Shown here one piece after another: positions 32,746 to 45,552 of a stretch of DNA of 64,000 bases (position 1 is the stretch's first letter; the number at the start of each line of letters is the position of its first letter). The DNA comes from Ariolimax columbianus (lineage: Eukaryota > Mollusca > Gastropoda > Stylommatophora > Arionidae): NCBI GenBank assembly GCA_036924085.1, contig JAVGWX010000014.1, forward strand, positions 38,899,056 to 38,963,055, written 5' to 3'. The notes below the pieces were generated by a model. That model worked only from the letters and a program-made list of their open reading frames with translations. It did not search any database and had not been told where the DNA came from. Position numbers and translations under genes: made by a program.

Positions 32746-33190
32746 CAACAGCAATGGTTGCTATGGGACTGATCTTTGCCTCTATATCATATTGGATCAA
32801 GGACTATTTTAGGTCATCTCTCAATCTCATTCGTGGATGTCCTTGTGGATGCTTAAAGTTGTAGGGCCAACAGATTGTTCTGGACAGGTAGTATCCATCA
32901 TCTATGTGATGTTTGGAGTGTGTTCTTCTTACCACTTTACATTGTAATTATGGATACACGCAGGCAATCAAATGATAGACTACTAGTGAGTTTTAGCATT
33001 ACACAGCAGTCTTTCTTCTGGGTACACTACGGCAAGAGACAGACCTCAGCACACATGGAAAAAAGTGCTCAGCTTGGACATATGGAGCAGATGAAGGTCA
33101 TGAGCTGAGTTGAAGCAGATGGCAAATGATCAGAAAATGTTGAGAGTGTTTGTTGAAGGCCTATGCCTTTTGGAGATTTACAGGGTCATT
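32746..33190. other. Intergenic, nothing recognised
   Basis: No domain, repeat or RNA gene recognised. Short ORFs only. Confidence 0.4.
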
Positions 33191-33194
33191 GATC

Positions 33195-33445
33195 AATGCT
33201 TTTTTTGCATTCGCCATATTTCTCTATTCCCCAAGGCAGTATGCGCTGCACTATGTTTTTATTTTGCGCCTGTCGGCCCAGTCCATCCGACTTTGGCATG
33301 CATTTTATGTAAGGGTCTGCTTCCTACTGCATTTTCTAAGGGTTTACTTCCCTGGGGTAACGGCTGGTGCTGTGATTGGGGAGCGAACCCAACACCTTTG
33401 GATTGTGAGTTGGGTCACTTAATCACTAGCCCATGCTGTCCCCCC
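33195..33445 (-). mobile_element. SINE-2 copy
   Basis: Reverse complement of the family. The right end is the tRNA-like head; the box B region is altered (GAGCGAACCCAACACC on the + strand), the body is close to the 28-kb copy. Confidence 0.85.
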
Positions 33446-33589
33446 ATTGATCACTTGATTGACTATTGAGTTATCATATTTTCGGCAGAGAATTTTTTTT
33501 AATGGGTCAAATAGAAATCAGGACTTGAGGTTAAATAGTTGACAGTTGAGATGACTTGGCTCTGAGGTGGATATCTAGTACCTCTTTTT

Positions 33590-34020
33590 AATCCTTGCCT
33601 GGAAGGTACAGAAGGGCTGGCTATAGCATGAGTGAATAACTGACATAGTGGCTTCGAACCTTCAGGAACTTCTGTGGGTCTACTGTCCTGGTCATGCTGA
33701 GGTAGGTTTGCAGGAATGAAATAGCTGATATCCTGGCCTCAGGGGCACTTGCATTGGGGACATTAGCAATGGATACAGGTCAAATTTTGAAGTTGATCAA
33801 CGATCATCTTTTGTATGAAGACACAGCAATCAATGAACCAGCATTGCACAATTCCAAAGTTTTGAAATCATACGCAGGTCTAGCAGAGAGGGGTGTGTAC
33901 AACTAGTGAGCTACAGGAACAATCATTATCTACTGAGTAGGAGGGAACAGCTATGGATCTGCCTGGAGTGCAACCAGGCTACTCTGTTAGAGTCAGATGC
34001 AGGGTTGTTGTTGAGTGGAA
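33590..34020 (+). mobile_element. Element D RNase H fragment
   Basis: The + strand shows VASNLQELLWVYCPGHAEV, then after frameshifts the region matching DILKSINDCLL and the C-terminal SYRNNHYLLS block. Similar remnants: 28575-28928 and 46720-47135. No complete domain. Confidence 0.7.
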
Positions 34021-34022
34021 TG

Positions 34023-34023
34023 G

Positions 34024-34074
<51 letters not shown>
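34023..34074. repeat. (GTTA)n microsatellite, about 12-13 units
   Basis: Uninterrupted tetranucleotide run directly left of GTTGCCCATC, which starts the SINE-5-like repeat. The 4.5-kb copy has a short AAGT run in the same place, so this is probably an expanded element tail. Confidence 0.95.
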
Positions 34075-34380
34075 GCCCATCAAAAGCAATAATGGTGACA
34101 TCATCAGATGTGTTTTTTTGCCTTGATGATGTAACTTGCGCCATATTTGGATAAAAGCGAGAAAGAAAATGCGCTGGTCATCAACTTCACTCTCTAGTCC
34201 CAAACTACCTTGGACCAGTGGCAAGACAAAAGTCTATTTGACTGGAGGTAACTCAGGATGTAGGCACTCTGGTCTCATTTTCCTTGAGACCAGCGGTCGC
34301 TTGAAACCTGCGGAACTCGATCGAGACACCATTATAATTCATCGCTTTGAATGGTAAATGCTACCCCCAAATTACCACAT
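34075..34380 (-). mobile_element. SINE-5-like repeat
   Basis: Matches 4546-4900: GACATCATCAGA, GATGATGTAAC, TTTGGATAAAAGCGAGAAAG, GACCAGTGGCAAGACA, GAGACCAGCGGTCGCTTGAAAC. Its tail is the adjacent tetranucleotide run. Confidence 0.6.
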
Positions 34381-34989
34381 GCCTGGTAGGTTATACTGTT
34401 ACTATTCTTTGCTCTCCTTTCAGGCTTAGGTAAACATGAATAAAAAATATTAAAATAAATATCAAGACGAACATAAATTAATCTTTCTAAAAAAAATCTA
34501 AATTTGGTGTGTTGAGATTAGTTATGAACCACTGTTTAGTTAAATGTAAATAAAAAAATGTGATTCATCATGTGACACCTAATGCCTCGGAGCACAGGTG
34601 TAGCTGGGTCATCTTAGCTGAGTAGTTATCTTATAATTTACTAACTCACAACAGATACTACACAACGACATGACTTCAATCACAGAAAACACTAAAACTA
34701 TCGTTAACCATTTAAGACAAAATGATATAATTTATTTGCATGAATAATTGTTACATAATATCAATTAAAAAGAAATAACTACTAACCTAATAATAAAATA
34801 TTAATCTAAAACAGAGGATCCAAGTAATTACCTGTTGATGTTGCCTCCATAAACTACAGTACCCAGATTCTTAGTCTATATCTGCAATAACACAATTCAT
34901 AAGCTCTAATACTATCTAGTTACAGCTTAGGGGTTCTAGCTAACTCATTGTCCTCTGCCATTTTTCCGTCCGTCATCTAGGTGGAGATG
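34381..34989. other. Intergenic, AT-rich, nothing recognised
   Basis: No gene found. Very AT-rich from 34440 to 34830. Confidence 0.4.
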
Positions 34990-35029
34990 AATCTGCTTAC
35001 CTCTTTCTGGACTGACTTTACAAGACAAG

Positions 35030-35660
35030 AGACTTCGGGATATTCCCCAGGATTCAATAAGAATCCCTTTTTGCCACAACCAAGAGACTGGAATATTCCC
35101 CAGGATTCAATAAGAACCCCTTTTTGCCACAACCAAGAGACTGGAATATTCCCCAGGATTCAATAAGAACCCCTTTTTGCCACAACCAAGAGACTGGAAT
35201 ATTCCCCAGGATTCAATAAGAACCCCTTTTTGCCACAACCAAGAGACTGGAATATTCCCCAGGATTCAATAAGAACCCCTTTTTGCCACAACCAAGAGAC
35301 TGGAATATTCCCCAGGATTCAATAAGAACCCCTTTTTGCCACAACCAAGAGACTGGAATATTCCACAGGATTCAATAAGAACCCCTTTTTGCCACAACCA
35401 AGAGACTGGAATATTCCCCAGGATTCAATAAGAACCCCTTTTTGCCACAACCAAGAGACTGGAATATTTCCCAGGATTCAGGAAGAACCCCTTTTGCCAC
35501 GACTAAGAGACTTCTGGGTATTTCCCAGGATTCAGGAAAAACGCCTTTTGCTAAGAGACTTTGGTATATTTCCCAGGATTCAGGAAAAACGCCTTTTGTC
35601 AAGAGAATTCGAGATATTTCCCAGGATTCAGGAAAAACTTCTTTTGCCAAAAGACTTTGA
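35030..35660. repeat. 53-bp minisatellite, about 8 regular copies then shorter variants
   Basis: The unit ACTGGAATATTCCCCAGGAT plus TCAATAAGAACCCCTTTTTGCCACAACCAAGAG repeats at 53-bp spacing from about 35030 to 35465. After that, units of 44-56 bp share CCCAGGATTCAGGAA and CTTTTGC. ORFs on both strands (for example 35372-35650 minus and 35389-35754 plus) come from the repeat and show no domain. Confidence 0.92.
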
Positions 35661-35923
35661 TCGTAGAAGGGCCACTATTCTTCCATTAGACTCCAATGCA
35701 ATGGTGGAGGAGAACAGTCGTACTGCCTTCCAGATCAATCTCAATTCGTGCTGAGACGAATCTTCTCACTCGCTTGTGATCAGAACTCTATTTCATATGG
35801 TTTACACTATGTCTACCATTTGCACCAATGAGCATGAAGGCAAGGCTCTGGCTAAAGAAGGCCATGCTCTAGGTGTATGATGGGATAACCACCCCGCAAA
35901 TTTTCTCTCTCTCTCCCCGCAAA

Positions 35924-35966
<43 letters not shown>

Positions 35967-36679
35967 AATCTCTCTAATATATCTGTGCATTGTCTTTTAT
36001 AGATTATTTTCTTAGCTCTAGAAAAACACATGACTATCTAATGGTCCTCCCTAGTTGTTTGGTTAGCCATCACTCTAATTTGGTCCCACCAAATCTAGAA
36101 TCTCATTGGTTGCAATATCTATAGGTCATTGTCACTTTAAATGTAACAGCCGGCCGTATGAGTTGCTATCAATCTAGCCTGCACCACTATTGTCTGGTAC
36201 CAGAATGGTAAATCCAACACCCACCCTTCAAAACTAACCAGGGTTTTCCCCTATCATGAATATTGACCTCTCGCCATTTTGCGGACTTAGTGTCGACACC
36301 GGCCAGTGACCCTGCAGTGACCTGGGCTTGTCCACCAGCAATAAGGCAACTTTTGAATCCTAGTGAATACAGTCGCCAGCTCAATCTCCCCTGCCCTAAA
36401 CACGCGTGTTCCACAGGGAACTGGAATACAGGAAAAATGAATGGTGAACGTTACATGAGGGTTAAAGATGCAGCAGTGAGTGATCTGACATCCAGTGACT
36501 CATAACTGGCTGCTTGAGTCAGCGAACCATAGCTGAACAAGAACCTATTGCACCTCCAAATGACGGCCGTCAAATCAGACTGTATCTTGGGCCCCAGACC
36601 AAGTCTGACACTGGTAGCAAAGAGTAGGTATAAATGAAATTTATCAGGTGTCCTCCTTGACGAAGCTGATGTTCAGGTG
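35661..36679. other. Intergenic, no gene; CT microsatellite inside
   Basis: A CT-rich run at 35905-35965 includes a 17- to 18-unit (CT)n stretch and a duplicated CCCCGCAAATTTTCTCTCTC. The rest (to 36679) holds ORFs of 75-80 codons with no recognised motif. Confidence 0.5.
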
Positions 36680-37960
36680 CCTATTTAAGTATATAGTTGT
36701 CAAGAGCTATTTTATCGAGCTTTCTGACCCATTCCTGGAGTTTGCTTCTGTGTCAGCCAACCCGTCGATGTCATCTGCAAAACAAAGATTCGTTAACCTA
36801 TCTTGACAGTACCAACGTGACCTCCAAGTACCTCTCTCTCTTAATTCCCTAAAAGAATATATTGAAAAGTGTTGGGGAGAGTGTACACCCCTGTCTCACA
36901 CCGCTCCTCAGCAATGATGTTCTCTGCTTGGGGTTTCAATCGGTCGAGGATTAATCTAAGCATGACCTTGCTATGATGGTTTATGAGGCTTATTGTTCTG
37001 TAATTTTGGCACAGCTTTAGGTTTCCAGACTAAATTATCAGAATAACCATTGATTTTGTCCATAAGTCTGGCCAGTTTCTTGTCGCCCATATTTTGTTGC
37101 AGATGTATGTCAGGCCTTCCACCCCTACCTACCCACCTACCTGTAAGAGCCCTACTGGTATATTGTCCACGCCGGCCACCTTTCCTCTTCTCAATGTCTT
37201 TACCGCTGCAGCTACCTCTTCCTTCGTTATCAGTTGGTTATCCTCTATAGTTGTTGGTGTTGGAGGGATTGTTTTCCCAGGTTAGTTCCGTCCCTCATAG
37301 TTATATAACTCGGAACAGTACTCTGTCCATCGTGCCAGTACGCCATTGTCCTCAATAAGGCACTTGCCGCTTTTGTCCTGGATCATAAAGTTCATTCCTT
37401 GGTGTTAAAAATTTGCTGACCACCGTGTATGCTCCTTTAGCGTCATTTCTGTCTAATTTCTCTTCGATGTTCATACATTGCTCACATATCAGTCACGCTC
37501 CTTTCGCCTCTAGAATTTCTTTGGTCCCTCATGGCTGATTTTTTCTGTTTAGTGGCAGCCCAGGATCTCTGTGTATATAAGTGCCGAGTTAAGAGACTGA
37601 TACTTATTTGGTATCCAGTCCCTCTCTGAGAGCAAAGAGTGGAGCAAATCTCCCTCCTACCATCGATTGGAACACTTCTATGATTGTTGGGTCTTTTAGT
37701 TTGTCCGTGTCAAACTTTAGTTTAGTCATTCCTTTCTTTGCGACTTTCTTCAATCTCAGACACATAGTCATCATAACAAGACCGTGGTCGCTTCTTATAT
37801 CCGCTCCGGGGAAACTTCTCGTTTTGTCGGTGTTGATGCTCGATCTAAACCTCCTCTGTACCAGTATATAATCAATTTGGCTGTGCACTTCATTGTTAAG
37901 GTTATGCCATGTCCAGCGTCTAGACGGCTTGTTATACTCTACTAATTCGACCTGTTAATC
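36680..37960 (-). mobile_element. RTE/L1-like element C, EN-to-RT fragment
   Basis: Minus strand. The C-terminal end of the endonuclease lies at 37800-37890 (IDYILVQRRFRSSINTDKTR, then SDHGLVMM), followed by KKGMTKLKFDTDKL and the MVGGRFAPL segment. The RT follows, including CQNYRTISLINHHSKVMLR near 36990, ERCETGVYTLPNTF near 36860 and the catalytic LCFADDIDGLADTEAN near 36770, where both Asp are kept. Many stops and frameshifts. The other copy of this family, at 39670-45905, shares the ETFGAMLGERFAPL / QSMVGGRFAPL segment. Confidence 0.8.
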
Positions 37961-38369
37961 TATCAAATGTTTACGGATCCTGGACAGGACATTCCACAGT
38001 TTTTACCAAAAAATGGGGTTTCTTTATATTTTCTTTATTTTTCCTATTACGTCACCACGTTTCGGTTTAACTCCTAGTCGTAAACTACCTGAGCCATTTC
38101 AGGTGGCGTATTTTTGGACTCATTTCAACACAAGCCACGTACAGTGGCTAGTCATGTTAGACCTCGATTAGGAAAATTTAGAAAACAATTTCAGAAGTTT
38201 AGACCAATCCAACATTTTTAATGTCTTTTCCTTTTGATGAACTTTACAATTTAAGAGCCATTTGTGCTTTTTTTTTTCTTAGACAAAGATGCTTGAATCT
38301 AAGAAATTAGCTGATCAATCGATTTGCACCATCAAAAATTGTTTGATTAAAAATGGCTTCCAGTGACGG
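37961..38369. other. Intergenic, nothing recognised
   Basis: No coding or repeat signal found. The short frame at 38353-38535 (ATGGCTTCCAGTGACGG with a GTAAGC after it) looks like a first exon by chance, but no partner exon was found. Confidence 0.35.
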
Positions 38370-39540
38370 TAAGCAAAGATTATCATCAGAACAAGCACTA
38401 CAGCTTATCTATTCATGGGAAATGATAAAACTGGCATACGGTGTATATCAATTTATATTGTTAGTGAGGATTAGTGTTAGGAGCTTCAGACGTGTACACA
38501 TATATTATGATATCATGATCAGTTCAAACATTTAAAAAAAATTGTTTTAAATGTATTTGCAATAAATGTGGACCAATATTTAATCAATTGTTCTTTATAT
38601 TAAGGCAAATTGGTTTTATTTGAAAACCTATTCAAATTTGTGCATGAGATGCATTAACATAATTCATGTTTAAAAATAAGAAAATTATGATACAATATAT
38701 TATGGTGACGTAACCTCAACTTATTTAGTTTTCTTTGAGGACTTTTTTTTTCACAATGGCATTCCAAAGACACAAATGCCCACTAAATCTTTATTTACTG
38801 ACATAAAATGATACAACGTGTATATGTTGTGTGTGAATGGATATTCTATCAGTGATGGCTAATGTTTGGAGCTTCAGACATGCACAATGCTTTATATATT
38901 ATGAGAAGTTCAAACTTTAAAAAATAATGTTTCTTCTTCTTCTTCGTCGTTCATTCTCAATCTCCCGCTACCAGATCCTGAAAGGGCTTAAGTAGCAGAA
39001 TGTAGTCCAGAGAACGGAATGCGTTGTGTCGTAGTTTACAGCTTGACTGCGATATTTGCACCTTTCGGTCCAACACATCCGAATTCAGCAAGCATTTTTT
39101 GAGTACCGGGTTAGCATTCCCTCTTCGATCCCTTCTCCTTAGCCAGTCTGCCTTGCTGCAGCCTGTTATCCAGGATCACCGCGTGGAGGTGTAGAAGGGT
39201 CTTGGCAGCTCTGGTTCGCTGACCCTGACGCTAGCAGTCAGCTATGGGTCGCTGACCACTGCAGCTCATGCGCTGCTCAGCATCTTGATCCCAAAATAAT
39301 GTTTAAAACAATTTATTTACAATAAATGTAAATTAATTGTTATCTATTTTTTAAAATAGAAAGACACAAAGTAGTTCTGTTTGATAGCCTATTAAACTCT
39401 GCAAATTTGTATATGAGATAAATTAATGTAATGTTTAAAATAAGAACCAAAAAATAAAATATGTTATGTAACTCTAACCTAAATAAATAATGATGAAACA
39501 GACGGTGTAATAACGTGGTTTTTAGCGTCGGTATATTAAG
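38370..39540. repeat. Diverged direct duplication, one copy split by a SINE
   Basis: 38440-38745 and 38820-39490 align in order: TAGGAGCTTCAGAC / TTGGAGCTTCAGAC, ATATATTATGA, AGTTCAAAC, GCAATAAATGT / ACAATAAATGT, GTGCATGAGATGCATTAA / GTATATGAGATAAATTAA, AAAATAAGAA, and GTAACCTCAACTTA / GTAACTCTAACCTA. The second copy is interrupted by SINE-3. The duplication is clearly older than the SINE. Confidence 0.75.
38931..39304 (-). mobile_element. SINE-3 copy with GAA tail and 12-bp TSD
   Basis: Body 38943-39292; AAAATAATGTTT flanks it at 38931-38942 and 39293-39304. Unlike its relatives, its tail (left end) is CTTCTTCTTCTTCGTCG on the + strand, that is (GAA)n, rather than (AAGCC)n. Confidence 0.92.
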
Positions 39541-40334
39541 ATTTAATCCGTGTGAATACACGGCAATTTGCCGACCTAGCCTGCCACCAAAAAATTCATC
39601 GCAGAATGAGAGACGATTGTCAAAACGACGGCAACAAAATCAAAAACATGCCTTTGGATAAATAAAAGTTTGTACCAACATACTTCATACGTGAAGTACC
39701 CGGATATAGTGGAGACTTTTGGAGCGATGCTGGGGGAAAGATTCGCACCTCTTTTGGTTTTTAACGAAGAGACAGATCTTGAGACGATGACTGAAGCCCT
39801 TAATTCGGCATTAATCTCCACGGCACCTGAGGTTCTAGGTAGGTGCAGGATTAAGAGGAAAGCATGGATCACGAGTAAAATACTGGATTTATGTGACAAG
39901 AGAAGACAAATGAAGAGATTGAAGAGAACACTAACTGAACTGAACCAACATACCGGGTTAAAAATCACATGGTATTAAGTTTTACTGGCGAGATGTACGA
40001 AGACAACACAAAGAATAACGACTTGATTACAAGTCGTGAAGAGAGAGAGCCGGAACCCACATTGGACGAGGCTCGTGCGGCAATAAAGGCACTGAAAAAA
40101 GGGAAGTCATCAGGATGGGACGATATACCAGCTGAATTAATTCAGGCAAGAGGAGATTATACGTTCGCATGTACCACACATTATGTACGAAGATCTGGTG
40201 CAGTTCAGAATGTTCCATAGCATGGGGAAGATCAGTATATATCCCCGTACCAAAGATAGGAAATATAAAAGTATGCATCAACTATCGCACTATTGCCCTG
40301 ATTAGCCTGGTCAATAAGATCTTATTACGTATAA

Positions 40335-40590
40335 TAATGAAGTAAAAAGTAAAAGTAAAGTATCCCATAGCATTACTGCCGTAGCGGTGTGAGGTGTTAG
40401 CGATCTCACATTTCAAAGGCTCGGCTATATGAGAGCGGTAGCCATCTCCTCTCTCTCGCCGCTTTTACTTCCTGGACTGAACCGGTACCCATTTAAGGCT
40501 GGGTCGACTCGGGAGCCATTGCGGTCTGGAAAAAACATTACCGCCTCAACTGGGGAATGAACCAAGGACCACTCAGATGCGAAGAAAAAA
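40335..40590 (-). mobile_element. SINE-1 copy inserted in element C
   Basis: Tail AAAGTAAAAGTAAAGTA on the left; core GAACCGGTACCCATTTAAGG at 40479-40498; head piece CAACTGGGGAATGAACCAAG on the right, then truncated after ATGCGAAG. It lies between the pre-RT and RT parts of element C. Confidence 0.85.
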
Positions 40591-41414
40591 TTTAGCTTAT
40601 GAAATACACGAAATGCAGGCAGGATTAAGATAAGGCAGAGGCACATGAGATCACATCTTCAGTATGAGACACATCTTCGAGAAGCGCAGAGAGTACAATG
40701 TAAACCTATATACGTGCTTCATAGATTACACAAAGGCTTTCGACTGTGTACAACAGCAATAACTGTGGCAAAGAATGATGAACATGGGATTTGCAAAACA
40801 CCTGATTCTTTTAATATAAACACTCTACAGTGGACAACAAGCCGCCGTTAGAACCAATGAAGGTACTACAGATTAGTTTGAGATTCACGAGGGAGTCAGA
40901 CAAGGTTGCATACTTTTACCTTATTTATTTAACATCTACACAGAAAACGTCATGCGAAAGGTAACAGCTACGAAAATTTGTATCCATTTACAACAGGAGG
41001 GAAGGAGATTCCAGAGCTAAGATATGCACAATCATACTGTCAAACAGCGTCAAGGGCCTGGAACGTCTGCTAATGTCCGTTCATAAGCACAGTGAAGCTC
41101 AGAACCTTTTCCTGAACATTAAGTTAATGTCCATTAAAAAAACAGGACTGCAACCCCAGATTGCTATTAATAATGAAGAAATCGAAAATGTCACACATTT
41201 TGAATACCTTGGCTCTACTTTATCCAACGACGGAGACTGCTTAAAAAAAATTAGAAGACGTTTGACCATGGCGAATCAGAAGCTAAACAACAAGCACAAT
41301 TGATGGCATAATACTAACGATCAACTGAAACTGAAGATCATGAGAATATGAATATTCCCTGTGGCAATGTTAATGTACGGGTGCGAGACATGGACTATGA
41401 GTCATAGTATCATA

Positions 41415-44400
41415 GTATGACACAAGCAGCAAGGAATAATTGGAGCGTTCGAACCAGATCTCACACACAAAAAAAGAGAAATGCCTATGCTGACGAACAG
41501 CCTCTGCCAATCAAGCCAACCGTACCTTCTCGAGTGGTCCACTAGCTGGGTCCGGTGCTCCCCGTTTAAACTAACACGGCAATGGTGAACAGCGACTATC
41601 CGGCACTGACAAACCGGACTCCCGATGCATGAAGGGATAAAATAGCAGGCTATGGGTGGGGTAACCCAAACAGAAACCCTCGGGGGAGTGCGGCAGATGC
41701 TGGGCCCAACGGCGCGTGGACGTGACCCAATCCCCACCAAGGTCACACCCAGGGAGCTACCATGGTTAAAAGAAAAGCAACTGAAGCCTGACAGACAGTG
41801 TTTGGATGATCTGGGACATGGATAGGAATACTCCAAAACTCCCCTCACCGAAGACGGAACATGCCGACCAGAATGGTGTGGGTCCCCAGAAATGGAAAAG
41901 GACATGTACGCATATACGGTTAATGAGTATGCTCAGATATATCACAAGATATGGGGCTGCCTCCGTGGACTGCCACCAGGCGGAGGCAGCGCCGAATCCC
42001 AAGCCTCGAAGGGATCCGCCCCAAGCTACCGATGACAGCTCTGCGTAACGGTGTACCAGGATTAAGCAGAGTAAAGATACTGGACTACACAACACTCTAA
42101 AGATTGCACAATGGAACGGAGAGTGGGTGATGGGGAAGAAGCTAGAACTGGACAACTTCCTGTATGAGCACAAGATAGATGTCATGTGCATACAGGAAAC
42201 ACATCTAAATGCAGGTCGACGATTTGGTATTAGGGGACATGAAACACACAGGTTGGACAGAGAGGGTCACAAAGGAGGTATCATCACATTAGTAAAAAAC
42301 TCCATAGCCGCCACAGAAACCTCCAGCAGCATCATTGGGCCTGAACATCTGACAGTCAAAATACATTTCTTCCCAGAACCACTACAAATTATTACTGTCT
42401 CATAGCAAAAACCTGGAACTATATAGAATTCCACTAGCCAATAAAAATCATATAGTTCTCGGGGACTTCAACAGCCACTCTCCAAGTTGGGGCTATAACA
42501 GGAGAGGAGGTGGAGGACTGGATGGTAGAAAATCTTCTCATTCTAATAAACGAACCTTTTACTCAAGATGCTGGAGAACACAGAGCACACCTGACCTGGC
42601 AATGACAACTGAGAACATCCAGAGGCGCACAAAAAGAGAGGTAATGAGGCAGCTTGGAGGTAGTGATCACAAACCAGTCATGAACACAATAGCAGATTTA
42701 GAACTACCCATAAACAGAAAGAAGACAGCCAGCTGGAATTATAAAAGAGCAGACTGGAACCTCTACAAGCACTTAACTGAAGACAAATTAAAAACACCCT
42801 TCACATCAATCAATGTAAGAAGAAACGCTGCAATACTTACAAACATCATCACAGAGGCAGCGGAAAAATCAATACCATGAGGTTTAAGACAGAATTATAA
42901 ACCTTTCTGGACCAGGGAGCTACAAGAACTGCATGATAGGGCTACCAAAGCAAGAACCACTATGGAGCAAGATCCATAAGACTTTAACATCACAGAATAC
43001 AACAAACAGCAAGCTATATACAAGAAGGAAAAACTCGCGTGTGTCAGAAAAGGTTGGCAGGACAAAACCGCATCCCTCAACATGGAGAAAGACACCACAA
43101 AACTTTGAAGTCTGGTGTGGAGCCTAAATGAGGAGAACACCATCAGCCATGCAAAAACGGTACTTCAAGAGAGTGGTGAGACATATACAGGAAAACAAGC
43201 AGCCAATCTCCTTGCCGCGGGTTTTGCAGAAGACACCAAAATAAACATGCCCAAAGTAAGAGTTAGAGAGGTGGAAAATGAACTAAAAAAGAGAAGCAAA
43301 AGGAAAGAAAACAATGAGCATGAAATAAACAAGCTTTTCAGTATCCAAGAATTAAATTGGGCAATAAGAAAACTTAAGATAAAAAATGCATCTGGGCCCG
43401 ACGCAATAACAAATGAAATGATTTCACACTTGGGACCAATAGGCAGACAGTGATTCCTGGACCTGATAAACCAATCGTGGACTCAAGGATTGTTCCCAAA
43501 AAAATGGAAGGAGGCAGAAATAATCCCAATCCTCAAGAAGGGAAAACCAAAAGAAAACAAAACAAGCTACCGTTCAATCAGCCTCCTTAGCTGTCTGGGA
43601 AAGACAATGGAAAGGCTAGTGAACAATAGGATGCTAACTTTTCTTGAGAAAAACAAAATCCTGGGCGAGTGCCAGTCTGGCTATAGAAAATACAGGAGTA
43701 CCGACTACCAGACCGCTTATCTGACCCAGGAAATCGAAGATGCCTTTCAGAGGAAATGCAAACTATTGGCCACCTTCTTTGACCTGACTAAAGCTTTTGA
43801 CAAAGTCTGGAAGAAAGGACTAATGCTAAAATTAGCGTGCTGCGGAATAAGGGGGAAAATGCTTGACTGGATCAAAGACTACCTCCACTCACGATGTGCG
43901 AGAGTCAGGCTGGAAGAACACAGAAGCAAAATGGTCAAACTGCATGAGGGGGTTCCCCAGGGAGGATCACTATCCTCTACCGTATTTATCCTCTTCATTA
44001 ATGATCTGCCAAAACAGTTCAGACCACACATCCACAAGGCACTCCATGCGGATGACCTGGCCATATGGACCCAGGCAGAAAACATTGGAACCGCAAAAGC
44101 AAGAATGCAGGAAGCAATTAATGCAGTAAAGAATTGGGCAGACTCATGGGTTGTCACAATAAACAAAAGCAAGACCCTCTCAACACTCTTCTCTACAAAG
44201 CCAGAGCAGGTTAACCTATATTTAGAAAATAGCCTACTTCCTAGAGAAATCAATCCTACATATCTAGGAATGAGATATGAAAAAAGATTAACATGGGGCC
44301 CACACATAGAGGATACTCGAAAGAAGGCCACATTCAGACTAAGGCTGATAAAAAACTGCCAGGAACAAACTGGGGCGCAGATGCAAACACAGTCAGACAG

Positions 44401-45552
44401 GTCTACACTGGATACGTACGGCCAACACTGGAATATGGCATGGGTGCCTATGCAACAGCGGCAAAGACCAACCTACAGAAACTAGACAAGGCACAGAATA
44501 CCGGACTCAGAATTATTACCGGAGGTCTGCGAAGCACCCCAATTAGAGAACTCGAAGCGGTAGCAGGCCTCCAGGGCCTCGGTGAGCGCAGAGAAGGAAA
44601 AATACTAAACCTGACAGAAAAAAACAAGCGTATGAATAAACATCCAATGCAGGGAAAAGTCAACGAATTAACAAAAAAACCGCATTAAAAAAAACAAGCT
44701 TCAATCATCTATCAAAAGCCCTTACAGCCAGGAACAGTGACATCATATCAAAATGTCCAATGACATGGGAAATGATACAAGTATATGAAAATACAGACCA
44801 ACAGCCCAACTTCACGGTGGAAGAGAAAATACCAGGTATCGAAAGAAATGTGGAAGAATCAGACCATGGATTGAGAGAAAAAACCCTAAAGCATATTGGA
44901 GACGCCTATCCTCAACCCATGTGGACTCACGTCTACACAGATGGATCATCAGAGGAAGCATTGAGGAAAGGAGGGGCGGGACTCGTCATATTTCAACAGG
45001 ATGGAACCGTTATAGAAAAAGCAAGTGCTGCCGGGGAGCCCTCGACAAATCTAAGAACAGACCAACAGACAATAATTGAAGCAGTCAAACTATTGGATGA
45101 AAAGGGGTTAAGGGATAACAAAATAGTGTTTTTGTGCGACTGAATGGAAATTTTGCAGGCCACACAAAGAGAACCACGAAATAGTATGGAAAGGGAACTG
45201 ATATGCCAGCTAAACAAACTCTCAGACCACAATAAAAATCACCCTCCAGTGGATTCCAGCTCAATTTTCGCCTCAGAACAGGTCATTGCAGACTAAATGA
45301 ACACATGCATAAAATGAAAGCCGCACAGACTGCACAATGTACATGTCAGAGAGGACCCCAGAACACATCCCACAAACATGTCCACTGCACCAAGACTCCC
45401 GTGAGAAGACCTGGCCCGAGGAGAGAAACATACAAGACAAACTGTGGGGAACTATTGAGGACCTGCGACTGACGTGTCACTTCATGGAAGCAGCCCATCT
45501 GGTGGCATAATACGAGCATACGAAACCGAATGCAAAGAAGAAGAAGAACCAA
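41415..45552 (+). mobile_element. Jockey-like element B, near full length (EN, RT, RNase H)
   Basis: A 5' region (41415-42085) has no clear domain. EN starts near 42090 (LKIAQWN, CIQETHLN, GDFNSHSPSWG after a frameshift at ~42405, then GGSDHKPV): N, E, D and H sites are all visible. A pre-RT part spans 42602-43453 in several frames. RT at 43490-44345 is open: RSISLLSCLGK, SGYRKYRSTDYQ, FFDLTKAFDKVWKKG, GVPQGGSLSS, and catalytic HADDLAIW with both Asp kept. A frameshift near 44345 leads to the RT C-terminus at 44293-44688. RNase H starts at about 44930 (YTDGSS; the Glu-site segment is degraded to RTDQQT) and stops at 45143. A decayed Cys end, then a (GAA)n tail at 45534-45548. Confidence 0.9.

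Noticed and set aside
35372..35754. Long overlapping ORFs on both strands with repeated peptides
   Set aside because: By-products of the 53-bp minisatellite.
38353..38535. Possible first exon (ATGGCTTCCAGTGACGG/GTAAGC)
   Set aside because: No downstream exon continues it, and the sequence after it belongs to a duplicated AT-rich block.
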